Positions 48,314 through 57,976 of a DNA stretch of 64,000 nucleotides are shown in pieces. Within the stretch, counting starts at the first letter, position 1. Each line of letters begins with the position of its first letter. A program made the translations under genes and the position numbers. The stretch is from the NCBI GenBank assembly GCA_016124665.1, contig WGNH01000005.1, forward strand, positions 62,001 through 126,000, given 5' to 3'. The notes under the pieces were generated by a model. It did no database searches and was not told the origin of the DNA. It worked only from the letters and a program-made list of their open reading frames with translations. This DNA is from Alphaproteobacteria bacterium. Its GTDB lineage: Bacteria > Pseudomonadota > Alphaproteobacteria > Caulobacterales > Maricaulaceae.

Positions 48314-49492
48314 CTATTCTGCCGGCAAATGCTCGAGGAAGAAGCGGATCTGGTTTTCGCCCATCACGGCGCGGATACCGGCTTCGCTCATCCCGCCCGC
48401 GAGCAGGGCATCGGTGAGCGCGGCCAGTTCCGAGGCATCGAATGTGGCGGTGATAGAGCCGTCATAGTCCGAACCCAGCGCCACGGCCTCCACGCCGAAT
48501 GTATCGGCCGCATGGGCAATGACGCGGGCAATACCCGCCGGGCTGTCATCACAGGTGACATCGGCCCAGAAGCCGATGCCGATCAGGCCGCCGCGCGCGG
48601 CGATTTCGGCCAGAAGCGCGTCGGGAATATTGCGCGGCGTTTCGCACAGAGAGCGCACGCCGGTATGGGAAACAATCAGCGGGGCGCCGGTCATGTCCAG
48701 CACTTCGCGGACCACGGCTTCGGAGGAATGCGCGACATCAAGGATGAAGCCCCGGTCGATCAGGTCACGCACCGCTTCGCGGCCGAATTCCGTCAGCCCG
48801 GCATTGGACAGGCCATGCAGGGAACCGCCCAGCTCATTGTCGAAGAAGTGCTGCAGGCCGACGACGCGATAGCCCTCCGCATAAAGACGCGGAATATTCG
48901 CCAGATCGCCTTCCAGCGGGTGGGCGCCTTCGGTGCCGAGAATTCCGGCCACCATGTCCGGGTTGGCCGCATGGGCGGCCAGCGCCGCTTCCAGATCCGC
49001 GCGGCTTTCCACCACGACAAAATCCCCGCCCGAGCGTTCGGCGACGCGGTGCAGGCGGCGGGCATGGAAGCGGGCGCGATTATAGAGCGAGCCCCAGGTG
49101 TCGACCGGCCAGCGCTGGGCGATGGCCAGCAAGGTGATGTCATCGCTGGAGGAATCATTGGTTTCGTAATTCATGTTGGACGGGGTCTTGGTCACCGAAG
49201 TGAAGACCTGCAGCATGACACCGCCTTCGCGCAGGCGCGGCAGGTCCGTGTGACCGCGGCCATAACGGCGCACCGGATCACGCGACCACAGAAGAAGATC
49301 GGAATGCAGGTCCGCGACGCGCAGCGTGTCATGCAGGGCCTGAGCCTCTGGGGAAATGACATAGGGATCGTGCGGAGTGACGGCGTTCAGCGCATCATCA
49401 ACCCGCGGCGGCAGGATGAAGAAAAAGAAGACGGCCGCCGACAGGACGATGACCAGACCGGCGATGCCGGCCCATTTCAGGACTGCACGCAT
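48314..49492 (-). CDS. M19 family membrane dipeptidase
   Basis: LHDTLRVADLHSDLLLW...VGLQHFFDNELGGSLHGLSNAGLTEFGREAVRDLIDRGFILDVAHSSEAVVREVLDMTGAPLIVSHTGVRSLC; start at internal Met. Confidence 0.93.
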   Translation of the reverse strand: MRAVLKWAGIAGLVIVLSAAVFFFFILPPRVDDALNAVTPHDPYVISPEAQALHDTLRVADLHSDLLLWSRDPVRRYGRGHTDLPRLREGGVMLQVFTSVTKTPSNMNYETNDSSSDDITLLAIAQRWPVDTWGSLYNRARFHARRLHRVAERSGGDFVVVESRADLEAALAAHAANPDMVAGILGTEGAHPLEGDLANIPRLYAEGYRVVGLQHFFDNELGGSLHGLSNAGLTEFGREAVRDLIDRGFILDVAHSSEAVVREVLDMTGAPLIVSHTGVRSLCETPRNIPDALLAEIAARGGLIGIGFWADVTCDDSPAGIARVIAHAADTFGVEAVALGSDYDGSITATFDASELAALTDALLAGGMSEAGIRAVMGENQIRFFLEHLPAE

Positions 49493-49654
49493 GATTTTCC
49501 TCCCCCGGACCCCGCAAACTCTGACCCGGTGGACGGATAGAGGCAAGGGTGTTGCGGCCGGACGCGCAGCACTTTCATGTCTGAAACAAGGGTTGTTTTC
49601 ACAGGACCCGGGCGCAGTTAGTCTGCACGCCATGATCTGTTCCGGGCGCAACTC

Positions 49655-51280
49655 ATGCTGATGATCCTGCTGAATGCTGCGGGCGGATTGGCCCTGTTCA
49701 TGCTGGCCATGGCGATGATGACGGACGGGCTGAAGGCCGCCGCGGGCGGGGGGCTGCGCGATTTGTTGCGCGGCTGGACTTCCTCGGTCCTGCGCGGCGT
49801 TGCCGCCGGAGCGCTGATCACCGGCGTGTTGCAATCCTCCAGCGCGGTCCTCGTGGCGGTGATCGGATTCGTCAATGCCGGCATTCTGTCCTTGCGGCAG
49901 GCCCTCGGCGTCGTGTTTGGCGCCAATATCGGGACGACGATGACCGGCTGGCTGGTGGCCGCGACAGGCATTGGCTTCCCGGTCGAGCATTATGCGCTGC
50001 CGGTCATTGCCCTGGGCGTATTGTTGCGCTTCCTCGCTGCCGGCAAGCGCCTGCAGGGTCTTGGCGAGGCGCTGACCGGTTTCGGCCTGTTCTTCCTCGG
50101 CCTGTCGGTGCTGAAGGATGCTTTCGCGGGCGTGGTGGAGACTTATGGGGCTGAGGCGTTCGGCTTCGCGGCCGGAGGCGGGCCGGGCCCGCTGGCGCTG
50201 CTTCTGCTTGCCGGATTTGCGGTCACGGTGCTGACCCAATCCTCCTCGGCCTCCATTGCCATTATCTTCACCGCCGCCGCCGAAGGGCTGATCGGCCTGC
50301 CCGGCGCGGCGATGGCGGTGATCGGGGCCAATCTGGGCACCACTTCCACCGCCGCTTTCGCCACGCTGACGGCGACCGCAAACGCCCGCCGTGTCGCCGC
50401 CGGACATATCGCGTTCAACCTGATCGCGGGGGCCGCCGCACTGGTTCTATTGCCGCTGATGCTGATGCTGGCCGGCTGGATCAGCCACGCCCTGACGCCC
50501 GGCGACAGTCCGGCGATGATGCTGGCGATTTTCCACACCGGTTTCAATATTCTGGGCCTGATCGTCATGCTGCCCCTTGCCGGCGTTCTGGCGGCGCGGC
50601 TGGAGCGCCTGTTCCGCACGGCGGAGGACGACATCTCGCGGCCCCGGCATCTCGACATCACGCTGCGCGCCACGCCGGCATTGGCCTTACCCGCGATCCG
50701 GGCCGAGCTGGCGCGGCTTCACGATGAGGCGGCGGCGCTGGCAGGACTGGCGCTTTCGCCGAGGCCGGGCGCACGCGGCGCATTGGCCCGGCGCGCCGTC
50801 GCCTGCCGCCAGCTGGGCCGCGCCATCACCGAATTTGCCACCCGGCTGCGGATGCAGGAGATGCCGCGCGGCGAGGCCGAGGCTCTGCCGGTCATGCTGC
50901 GCGTCGGGCGCTACTTCGAGGAGGCGGCCCGGCTTTCGCCCGCAGCGCTGGAGGCTCGCCCTGCCATTGCGGCGCTGGGCGGGGCACAAGCGAGAGACGC
51001 GGCGCGGGAGGCGCTGAACAGCGCAAGGCGGGCGATTACGTTATCGGCGGGACCGGATGATCCCGGCCATGCCGGCGGACGCGAAGCCGCTCTGGAGGCG
51101 TTCGAAACCGCCTATCAGCTGGCCAAGTCCGAAATTCTGCGGGCCGCCGCGCAGGGCGAAGCGGGACCAGAGGCGGTGGACGCGGCGCTGGATGCGCTCA
51201 GCCATGTCCGCCGCCTGACCGAGCAGATGGTCAAGGGCGACCGCCTTCTGGATCCTGAAACCCCGGAGCGGACCGCCTAA
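49655..51280 (+). CDS. Na/Pi cotransporter family protein
   Basis: GVLQSSSAVLVAVIGFVNAGILSLRQALGVVFGANIGTTMTGW...LTQSSSASIAIIFTAA; C-terminal PhoU-like helices. Confidence 0.94.
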   Translation: MLMILLNAAGGLALFMLAMAMMTDGLKAAAGGGLRDLLRGWTSSVLRGVAAGALITGVLQSSSAVLVAVIGFVNAGILSLRQALGVVFGANIGTTMTGWLVAATGIGFPVEHYALPVIALGVLLRFLAAGKRLQGLGEALTGFGLFFLGLSVLKDAFAGVVETYGAEAFGFAAGGGPGPLALLLLAGFAVTVLTQSSSASIAIIFTAAAEGLIGLPGAAMAVIGANLGTTSTAAFATLTATANARRVAAGHIAFNLIAGAAALVLLPLMLMLAGWISHALTPGDSPAMMLAIFHTGFNILGLIVMLPLAGVLAARLERLFRTAEDDISRPRHLDITLRATPALALPAIRAELARLHDEAAALAGLALSPRPGARGALARRAVACRQLGRAITEFATRLRMQEMPRGEAEALPVMLRVGRYFEEAARLSPAALEARPAIAALGGAQARDAAREALNSARRAITLSAGPDDPGHAGGREAALEAFETAYQLAKSEILRAAAQGEAGPEAVDAALDALSHVRRLTEQMVKGDRLLDPETPERTA

Positions 51281-51741
51281 TCGTGCAGGAAGGCATAGGG
51301 CGGGCGCGGCCGTCCCGTGAAATTCCAGTAGACCGCGCCGCCGATCAGCCCCGCCACCGCAAACAGGCCGGTAATGAGGGAGGGCGGCTGGGTCACCGCC
51401 GATACGCCATGCGCAATAAAGTGCATGATCGCGGCACCGGTGAGCGCACCGGCGAGGGCGTCTGTCCATCCGCGGCGGATTTTCGCAAGGCGCATCCCCC
51501 AGATCAGGAGCAGGGCCGGAAGGGCGGCGAATGCGGCAATATAGACACCCAGCATGATCGCAATGATCAACATGGAAAACAGGCCGGCGAAGGAAATCGG
51601 CTCCTCCCCGCCCCACAGTGCAACGGTGAAAAAGACGAGGGAGACGCAGACGCTGGCCGCCATGCTGGCGCCCAGAAAGGATATCGCCGGGTAGAGAAAG
51701 CGCCGCACGAAAAGGCGCCCCAGATGCTGAATGACGGTCAT
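51277..51741 (-). CDS. hypothetical membrane protein
   Basis: four hydrophobic segments; 4-nt convergent overlap with Na/Pi gene. Confidence 0.6.
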   Translation of the reverse strand: MTVIQHLGRLFVRRFLYPAISFLGASMAASVCVSLVFFTVALWGGEEPISFAGLFSMLIIAIMLGVYIAAFAALPALLLIWGMRLAKIRRGWTDALAGALTGAAIMHFIAHGVSAVTQPPSLITGLFAVAGLIGGAVYWNFTGRPRPPYAFLHD

Positions 51742-51917
51742 GCGCCTCTCCGTTTTGCGCCATCCTGCCGCAAGCCGGGCCGGGCGGGCAAGCCGGTCAG
51801 GCCTTCATCTTGCGTATCCGGCGGCAAGGCCTGTCCGGACCGGCCGGACCGGCGGGTTGTGTTCCGGGTTGGAACGCCCGCCGCCCCGGTTCCGGACAGC
51901 GATTGTGGAGATAAGCC

Positions 51918-52829
51918 ATGCCTGCCCCTTGCCCGCGTGTATTTCCGTCCGGCCCATTCGATGCGAAGGCGCGGCGCGCTTTCGGCAGCGCGGTCACGCG
52001 CCATGCCCATGATCTGGGCGGGGACAAGCTGTTTACCGATGCGGGACTGGCCGAATTGCTGGACCGTTATCCGCGCGAGGATGTGGGCGTCTACACGATG
52101 GGCGAGGGGCCGGACAGCTGGCGCCGGGGGCGGCTCGGCGATATTTCCGGAGCCGAGCTGGTGCAGGCGGTGAAGGCCGGCAATCTGTGGCTCAATCTTC
52201 GCGGATCAAGCGCGCGCGATGCCCGCCTCGGAGCGATGAACCGGCAGATTTTCAGCGAGCTGAAGCGCGCCCTGCCCGGTTTCATGCCGTTCCGCACCGA
52301 TCTGGCCCTGCTGATCTCCTCGCCCGGCGCGCGCGTATCCTATCATCTCGATGTGCCGCGCGTGATGCTGTTCCATGTGCGGGGCCGTAAGCGGATTTTC
52401 GTCTATCCGCGGGAAGCGCCTTTCATCGCGGCGCGGGATCTGGAGCGTGTGGTCACAGAGACAACGACCGAGGCGATTCCCTATGATCGCAGCTATGATG
52501 CCGGGGCGCAGGTCTTCGATCTGGCACAGGGCGACATGCTGTCCTGGCCGCAGAACGGGCCGCACCGGATCGAGAACGGGCCGGATCTCAATGTCTCGCT
52601 GTCGGTCGAATACATGACGCCCGCCGCCCTGATGCGGGCCAATGCGGTGCTGGCCAATGCCTGGCTGCGCGAGCGGTTCGGGTATGAAGGCGGGCTGGAA
52701 GCGCGGCCGGCCTTCAGCTGGCTGCCGAAATTTGCGCTGGCGCGCTGGCTGCGCGTGATCGAACCGCGGCAGGCCCGGCCGGAAACGCTGGCGCAGACAT
52801 TCGTGGTGGAGCGCGGCTTTACGGGTTAG
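51918..52829 (+). CDS. cupin-like/JmjC-type domain protein
   Basis: VSYHLDVPRVMLFHVRGRKRIFVYP...GDMLSWPQNGPHRIENG; HxD...H metal-site pattern. Confidence 0.75.
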   Translation: MPAPCPRVFPSGPFDAKARRAFGSAVTRHAHDLGGDKLFTDAGLAELLDRYPREDVGVYTMGEGPDSWRRGRLGDISGAELVQAVKAGNLWLNLRGSSARDARLGAMNRQIFSELKRALPGFMPFRTDLALLISSPGARVSYHLDVPRVMLFHVRGRKRIFVYPREAPFIAARDLERVVTETTTEAIPYDRSYDAGAQVFDLAQGDMLSWPQNGPHRIENGPDLNVSLSVEYMTPAALMRANAVLANAWLRERFGYEGGLEARPAFSWLPKFALARWLRVIEPRQARPETLAQTFVVERGFTG

Positions 52830-53000
52830 CGGCCGGGCATGGCAGAACGCGTCTCCACGGCGGGCCGGATGGCGTTATAGTGGGGCTGTGATCTTTCACC
52901 GATTGCCTCCGGCGTGGATAAAATCGTAGGAGTTGTAGTAGGAGACAAAATCTCCCGATTCCAGTTTTATCCCCGCTTTCCGCCGCCAAAGGACTGATAC

Positions 53001-53837
53001 ATGGCCCGCAAACTCGTTCTCATCACCGGCGCATCCTCCGGCATCGGTGATGCCATGGCCCGGCAATTCGCCGCAAAGGGCTGGGATCTGGCGCTGGTCG
53101 CCCGCCGCGAGGACCGTCTGAAGGATCTGGCCGCGGAAATGAAGGCCAAGAATGGCGTCGACAGCCTGGTCATTCCGGCTGACCTTTCCAGGCCGGGCGA
53201 GCCGGAGCGCATTGTCGCGGAAATCGAAAAAGCCGGCCGTCAGATCGACGGGCTGGTCAATAATGCCGGCGCCGGACAGCCGGGTTATTTCACCGAAACC
53301 GGCTGGGCCGATCAGGCGCGCTTCCTCGAGCTGATGGTGACCAGCTATCTCAAGCTGATTCACCTCGTCCTGCCGGGCATGGAAGAGCGCAAGTTCGGCC
53401 GCATCATCAATGTCTCGTCCGTTTCCGCCCTGCTGCCGGTCTCGCCCGGCCATACGCGGTTTTCCGGCACAATCTATCCCGGCGCAAAAAGTCTTCTGAT
53501 CAAGGTATCACAATCTCTGAAAGCGGAAATGACCGGCAAGAATGTGCACGCGACCGCGGTCTGTCCCGGCTATACCTGGTCGGAATTCCATGATGTGAAC
53601 GGGGCGCGCCAGTCGGTTTCGCAACTGCCTTCCTACTGGATGCTGAAAGCCGAGGATGTCGCTGCCACCGCCTATGATGCCGTGGAGCGCAACAAGGCCG
53701 TCAGCGTGCCGGGGGCGTGGTACAAATTCATGACCGGGCTGATGCGGGTTCTACCCGATCCGGTGGGCGAATGGCTGATTGCGCAGCAGGCCCGGCGCGC
53801 CATGAAGCGCGCCCAAGCTACACAAGCGGCGGAGTAG
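53001..53837 (+). CDS. SDR family oxidoreductase
   Basis: LITGASSGIGDAMARQFA...LVNNAGAGQPG...INVSSVSALLPVSPGHTRFSGTIYPGAKSLL. Confidence 0.94.
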   Translation: MARKLVLITGASSGIGDAMARQFAAKGWDLALVARREDRLKDLAAEMKAKNGVDSLVIPADLSRPGEPERIVAEIEKAGRQIDGLVNNAGAGQPGYFTETGWADQARFLELMVTSYLKLIHLVLPGMEERKFGRIINVSSVSALLPVSPGHTRFSGTIYPGAKSLLIKVSQSLKAEMTGKNVHATAVCPGYTWSEFHDVNGARQSVSQLPSYWMLKAEDVAATAYDAVERNKAVSVPGAWYKFMTGLMRVLPDPVGEWLIAQQARRAMKRAQATQAAE

Positions 53838-53840
53838 GCC

Positions 53841-54527
53841 ATGAAAGACCGTCTGATTGTCGCCCTCGACCTGCCCTCCACCGCCGAAGCGGAGGCCATG
53901 ACCGCGCAATGCGGGGAGGTGGTCTCCTTCTACAAGATCGGGCTGCAGCTTCTGCCCGTGGGAGGGATGGAGCTGTGCGAGCGCTTGCGCCGCCAGGGCA
54001 AGAAAGTGTTTCTGGACTTCAAGCTGCACGACATTCCCACCACGGTGGAAAAGGCGACGCGGTCCATTGCCTCGCGCGGCGGGGATTTGCTGACCGTGCA
54101 TGCCGAACCGCCGGTGATGCGGGCGGCGGTGGCCGGGCGCGGCGAGGATCCGGATCTGAAACTGCTCGGCGTGACCGTGCTGACGTCCTATGACGACTCG
54201 ATGCTGACCGAGATGGGCTATCGGATGGGCGCGCGCGATCTGGTGATGCGGCGGGTCGAACAGGCACTGGAGGCCGGCATGGATGGCATTGTCGCCAGCC
54301 CGCTGGAAGCCGCTGAAATCCGGGAAAAATTCGGAGACGGCTTTCTGATCGTGACGCCGGGCATCCGGCCCTCATGGTCCAGCCAGGATGATCAGGCGCG
54401 GGCCGCGACTCCTGCTGATGCCTTGCGCAATGGCGCGACGCATCTGGTGGTCGGACGACCGGTCAATGCCGCTTCTGATCCGGCTGACGCTGCGCGGAAA
54501 ATCCTGGAGGAGATGGGCGCGGCCTAA
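53841..54527 (+). CDS. pyrF: orotidine-5'-phosphate decarboxylase
   Basis: LIVALDLPS...VFLDFKLHDIPTTV...LLGVTVLTSYD...VTPGIRP...THLVVGRPV. Confidence 0.97.
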   Translation: MKDRLIVALDLPSTAEAEAMTAQCGEVVSFYKIGLQLLPVGGMELCERLRRQGKKVFLDFKLHDIPTTVEKATRSIASRGGDLLTVHAEPPVMRAAVAGRGEDPDLKLLGVTVLTSYDDSMLTEMGYRMGARDLVMRRVEQALEAGMDGIVASPLEAAEIREKFGDGFLIVTPGIRPSWSSQDDQARAATPADALRNGATHLVVGRPVNAASDPADAARKILEEMGAA

Positions 54528-55645
54528 TAGCTGCCGCCGCCTCCGCCATAGCCGCCGCCACCATAACCGCCGCCGGAGTAACCGCCACCGCCATAGCCGC
54601 CGCCACCGTAGCCACCGCCACCATAGCCGCCGTATCCGCCACCACCGTGACCACCGCCATAACCACCCCCGCCGCCTGTAAAGCGGACGCCGGTATTGAC
54701 GCGGACATTGGTGTTTACATTGACACTGGCCGAGGCATTGGCGCTGGAACCGGCATTCGATCCGGCCCCGCTGCCGGCAAAGGCGCGCGAACGCCCGCCG
54801 CCATGATGTATGATGAAAGTGCCGCCTCCGCCGCCATAATAGACCGGGGAGCGGCCACCGACACCCGGAAAGATCGGGCCGGGATAGGTCGCATATTCGC
54901 TGGAATGCCCGCAGCCGCTGTGATGCCGGTGATGATGGTCACAGCCACAGGAATAAGGGTGGCCGCCAGAGGAATAGCCGTCCGATTCGCGCCAGTAGCG
55001 GCCATCCTGGCCATGCCATTCGCGCGCATAACGGGTGCGGGTATATTCACTCTCGCGTCGGTAATAGCTGTCCTCGCGCACAACATAGCGCGACCCTTCG
55101 TAACGCGGCGGATCATATCGCGGTGTATCCACCAGGCGGCACGGGCCGGCTGCGGCATTCCATTCTGATTCGGTCGGTACCGGGTCGAGAATCACACAGG
55201 GATGACCCGGCATGCGGCGGGGACCATGCGCCCTGCCGCGATAATCCTCATAGCCGCCAACGCGGTCATCCCGGCCTGATCCGCCGCGGATGTAATGGCC
55301 GTCCCCGGTTTGGGAATAGCGTGACCGGCCCGAGGTTGGCTGCCGCAATAGCGCCGGGTCTTCATAGCTGTTCGAAACGTATCCGCCGGATGCCTCACGG
55401 TTTTCATATCCGGCGGATATTGTGCCCGGATAAGCATCATCGGAATATGTGCCGGAACGATCCACCACGCAGATGGGCTCGGACTGACCTTCCGGGAATA
55501 TCTGACGTGTACCGGCCGGACATTCCGCATAGCGAATCTGTGCCCCGGCCGGGATGTTCTGGCCACCGAGAAGGCGATTATGGTCCTGCGCCACCGCCGG
55601 ACCGGCAGCCGCGAGAACGAGGAAGGAGGCGAGCATCTTGTTCAT
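54524..55645 (-). CDS. secreted Gly/Tyr-rich protein of unknown function
   Basis: signal peptide; Arg/Tyr-rich middle; HPYSCGCDHHHRHHSGCGHSSE; C-terminal GGGGYGG repeats. Confidence 0.65.
   Translation of the reverse strand: MNKMLASFLVLAAAGPAVAQDHNRLLGGQNIPAGAQIRYAECPAGTRQIFPEGQSEPICVVDRSGTYSDDAYPGTISAGYENREASGGYVSNSYEDPALLRQPTSGRSRYSQTGDGHYIRGGSGRDDRVGGYEDYRGRAHGPRRMPGHPCVILDPVPTESEWNAAAGPCRLVDTPRYDPPRYEGSRYVVREDSYYRRESEYTRTRYAREWHGQDGRYWRESDGYSSGGHPYSCGCDHHHRHHSGCGHSSEYATYPGPIFPGVGGRSPVYYGGGGGTFIIHHGGGRSRAFAGSGAGSNAGSSANASASVNVNTNVRVNTGVRFTGGGGGYGGGHGGGGYGGYGGGGYGGGGYGGGGYSGGGYGGGGYGGGGGSY
54533..54668. repeat. degenerate tandem repeat encoding (GGGGY)n
   Basis: reiterated CCGCCGCCACCATAGCC-type units. 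Confidence 0.85.
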
Positions 55646-55708
55646 TAACAGAATGCTAATGCCAAAGCCGTGCCAGAGAATAGCGGTTTCCCTTGGCGGG
55701 CGAAGCGC

Positions 55709-55900
55709 TCAGAAGTCCGAGGTGACGCCCTTGCGTTCCCAATCTCCGAATCGCGTGGGTTCGGGCCCAGCCGGGCCATTGATTTCCCTGGGAGATTCGG
55801 CAGCGCCCTGGGCCTGCTCGCGCCGGCGTGCGGCCTCTTCCAGCGCGCGTTTCGCGGCTGCACTCAGTTGCTTTCCGGGCGCGGCGCCCGCGGAAGGTGT
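55709..55900 (-). CDS. DUF1674 / SDHAF4-like protein; start unresolved, apparent 5' frameshift
   Basis: minus-strand open frame reads GKQLSAAAKRALEEAARRREQAQGAAESPREINGPAGPEPTRFGDWERKGVTSDF*; not in supplied ORF track. Confidence 0.75.
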   Translation of the reverse strand, partial: TPSAGAAPGKQLSAAAKRALEEAARRREQAQGAAESPREINGPAGPEPTRFGDWERKGVTSDF

Positions 55901-55960
55901 TCAGACGTGCTCATGGACGGGGAGATAGCGCGCCAGAACGCGACATGCTAGGGCGCGCGC

Positions 55961-57265
55961 ATGAATCCCGGACTCGATGCCCGCCGCGCCGCCGTGCGCG
56001 CCTTGAAATTTGTGCTGGAAAGCCGCACCGCACTGGATGCCGCGCTGTCGCAGACGCCCGAATTCGCCCGCATGGAAACGCGCGACAAGGCCTTTGCGCG
56101 GATGATCTCGGCGACCACGCTACGCCGCCGCGGTCAGATCCACGCCGTGCTGTCAGCCTTTCTCGAACACGATCTGCCCGATCATGCCGGCGAGGCGCGC
56201 CTCTTGCTCGAAACCGCGGTCGCGCAAATCCTGTTTCTGGACACCAAGCCTCATGCTGCCGTGTCCGAGGCGGTGACATTGGCCAAGACCTCGGCGGAAT
56301 CGAAACGGTTTTCGGGCCTGATCAATGCCGTGCTCCGCAAAGTCGTGGCCGGCGGCAAAGACATAGCCGATGCAACGCCGCTGTCAGACAATCTGCCGAA
56401 CTGGCTGCGCGAAAGCTGGCAGGCGGCCTATGGCATGCGGACGGTTGAGGCGATCTGTGCTGTCGTCATGGGCGATCCGCCGCTGGACCTTTCGCTCAAA
56501 TCCGCAGACGAGGCCGGAAAATGGGCCGAAGCTATCGGCGCCGAGGTGTTGCCTACCGGAACGCTTCGCAAGCCGGACATTGGCGATATCACCGCCCTGG
56601 CCGGCTTTGATGAGGGGGCGTGGTGGGCACAGGATGCCGGAGCCGCGCTGCCCGCGCGCCTGCTTGATGTGCAGCCCGGCGAAACCGTTCTGGATCTGTG
56701 TGCGGCACCGGGCGGCAAAACCATGCAACTGGCCGCGGCCGGTGCATCCGTGACGGCGCTCGACGCCTCGCCCAAACGCATGCGGCGCGTTGCGGACAAT
56801 CTCCGCCGTACCGGGCTTTCCGCCGAATGTGTCACGGCGGACGGGCAAAGCTGGGGTCAAGACGTCTGCTTTGATGCCATCCTGCTGGATGCGCCCTGCT
56901 CGGCAACCGGGACGCTGCGCCGCCGCCCGGATGCGGCTTGGATCAAGAATGAAGATGACATTGCCTCCCTCATCCCGATACAGGACGGGTTGCTGGACAA
57001 TGCCGCACGCCTGCTGAAACCGGGCGGGCGGATGGTGATCTGCACCTGCTCGCTGCAGCCCGAGGAAGGCGAAGGCTGGCTTGAGCGCGGGCTGGCGCGC
57101 AATCCGGACCTGGAGACTGACAGGATTCTGCCGGACGAGCTGCCAGAGCTGGAGGGCGCCATTCTGGATTCCGGTTCTGTGCGGCTGACGCCCGACATGT
57201 GGTCCACGCGCGGCGGAATTGACGGTTTCTTCATCGCGCGGTTGCGGAAAAGCGGCAAAGTCTGA
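55961..57265 (+). CDS. rsmB: RsmB/NOP family rRNA (cytosine-5) methyltransferase
   Basis: N-terminal NusB-like domain; [46 protein letters not shown]. Confidence 0.94.
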   Translation: MNPGLDARRAAVRALKFVLESRTALDAALSQTPEFARMETRDKAFARMISATTLRRRGQIHAVLSAFLEHDLPDHAGEARLLLETAVAQILFLDTKPHAAVSEAVTLAKTSAESKRFSGLINAVLRKVVAGGKDIADATPLSDNLPNWLRESWQAAYGMRTVEAICAVVMGDPPLDLSLKSADEAGKWAEAIGAEVLPTGTLRKPDIGDITALAGFDEGAWWAQDAGAALPARLLDVQPGETVLDLCAAPGGKTMQLAAAGASVTALDASPKRMRRVADNLRRTGLSAECVTADGQSWGQDVCFDAILLDAPCSATGTLRRRPDAAWIKNEDDIASLIPIQDGLLDNAARLLKPGGRMVICTCSLQPEEGEGWLERGLARNPDLETDRILPDELPELEGAILDSGSVRLTPDMWSTRGGIDGFFIARLRKSGKV

Positions 57266-57308
57266 CGGCTTGCTTGCGCGGGCCCGGGCGCACTGTTATG
57301 CGCATTGC

Positions 57309-57971
57309 ATGGCAGACACCGTCCTGATTGCTCCCTCCATTCTGTCCGCCGATTTCGGGCGGCTGGGCGAGGAAGTGCGTGCGATTGACGCTGCGGGCGC
57401 CGACTGGATCCATGTCGATGTGATGGACGGGCATTATGTGCCCAATCTGACCATCGGACCGGGCGTTGTAAAAGCCCTGCGACCGCATTCGGCAAAGACG
57501 TTTGATTGCCATCTGATGATTGCGCCGATTGACCCCTTTATCGAGGCCTTTGCGGAGGCTGGTGCGGATATTATAACAGCGCACCCTGAAGCCGGCCCGC
57601 ATTTTCACCGCACGGTGCAAGCCATCAAGAGTGCGGGCTGCAAGGCCGGGGCGGCATTGAACCCGTCCACGCCCGAGACCGTGATTGATCATGTTCTTGA
57701 CGAGCTGGATGTGGTGCTGGTGATGAGCGTTAATCCGGGCTTTGGTGGCCAGAACTTCATTTCCTCCCAGCTCCGGAAAATCGAAGCGCTGGCGAAAACC
57801 ATCGAGAGGCGCGGTCTGGATGTGATCATCGAGGTTGATGGCGGAATCAATCCGGAAACCGCCCGGCATTGCGTGAATGCCGGAGCGCGGGCGCTGGTGG
57901 CGGGAACGGCGGTATTCAAGGGCGGCCCGGCCAGTTATGCGGCAAACATCAAAGCCCTTCGGGGAGACTAG
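57309..57971 (+). CDS. rpe: ribulose-phosphate 3-epimerase
   Basis: [17 protein letters not shown]...[19 protein letters not shown]...[14 protein letters not shown]...EVDGGIN; start ATG 57309. Confidence 0.97.
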   Translation: MADTVLIAPSILSADFGRLGEEVRAIDAAGADWIHVDVMDGHYVPNLTIGPGVVKALRPHSAKTFDCHLMIAPIDPFIEAFAEAGADIITAHPEAGPHFHRTVQAIKSAGCKAGAALNPSTPETVIDHVLDELDVVLVMSVNPGFGGQNFISSQLRKIEALAKTIERRGLDVIIEVDGGINPETARHCVNAGARALVAGTAVFKGGPASYAANIKALRGD

Positions 57972-57976
57972 CCGCA

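Noticed and set aside
49493-50407. N-terminal extension of the 697-aa M19 dipeptidase ORF
   Set aside because: The extension is antisense to the Na/Pi cotransporter; a signal-anchor start at 49492 is far more plausible.
54533-54668. Tandem repeats considered as a possible CRISPR array
   Set aside because: Repeats are contiguous, in frame and encode GGGGY units; no spacers and no cas genes.
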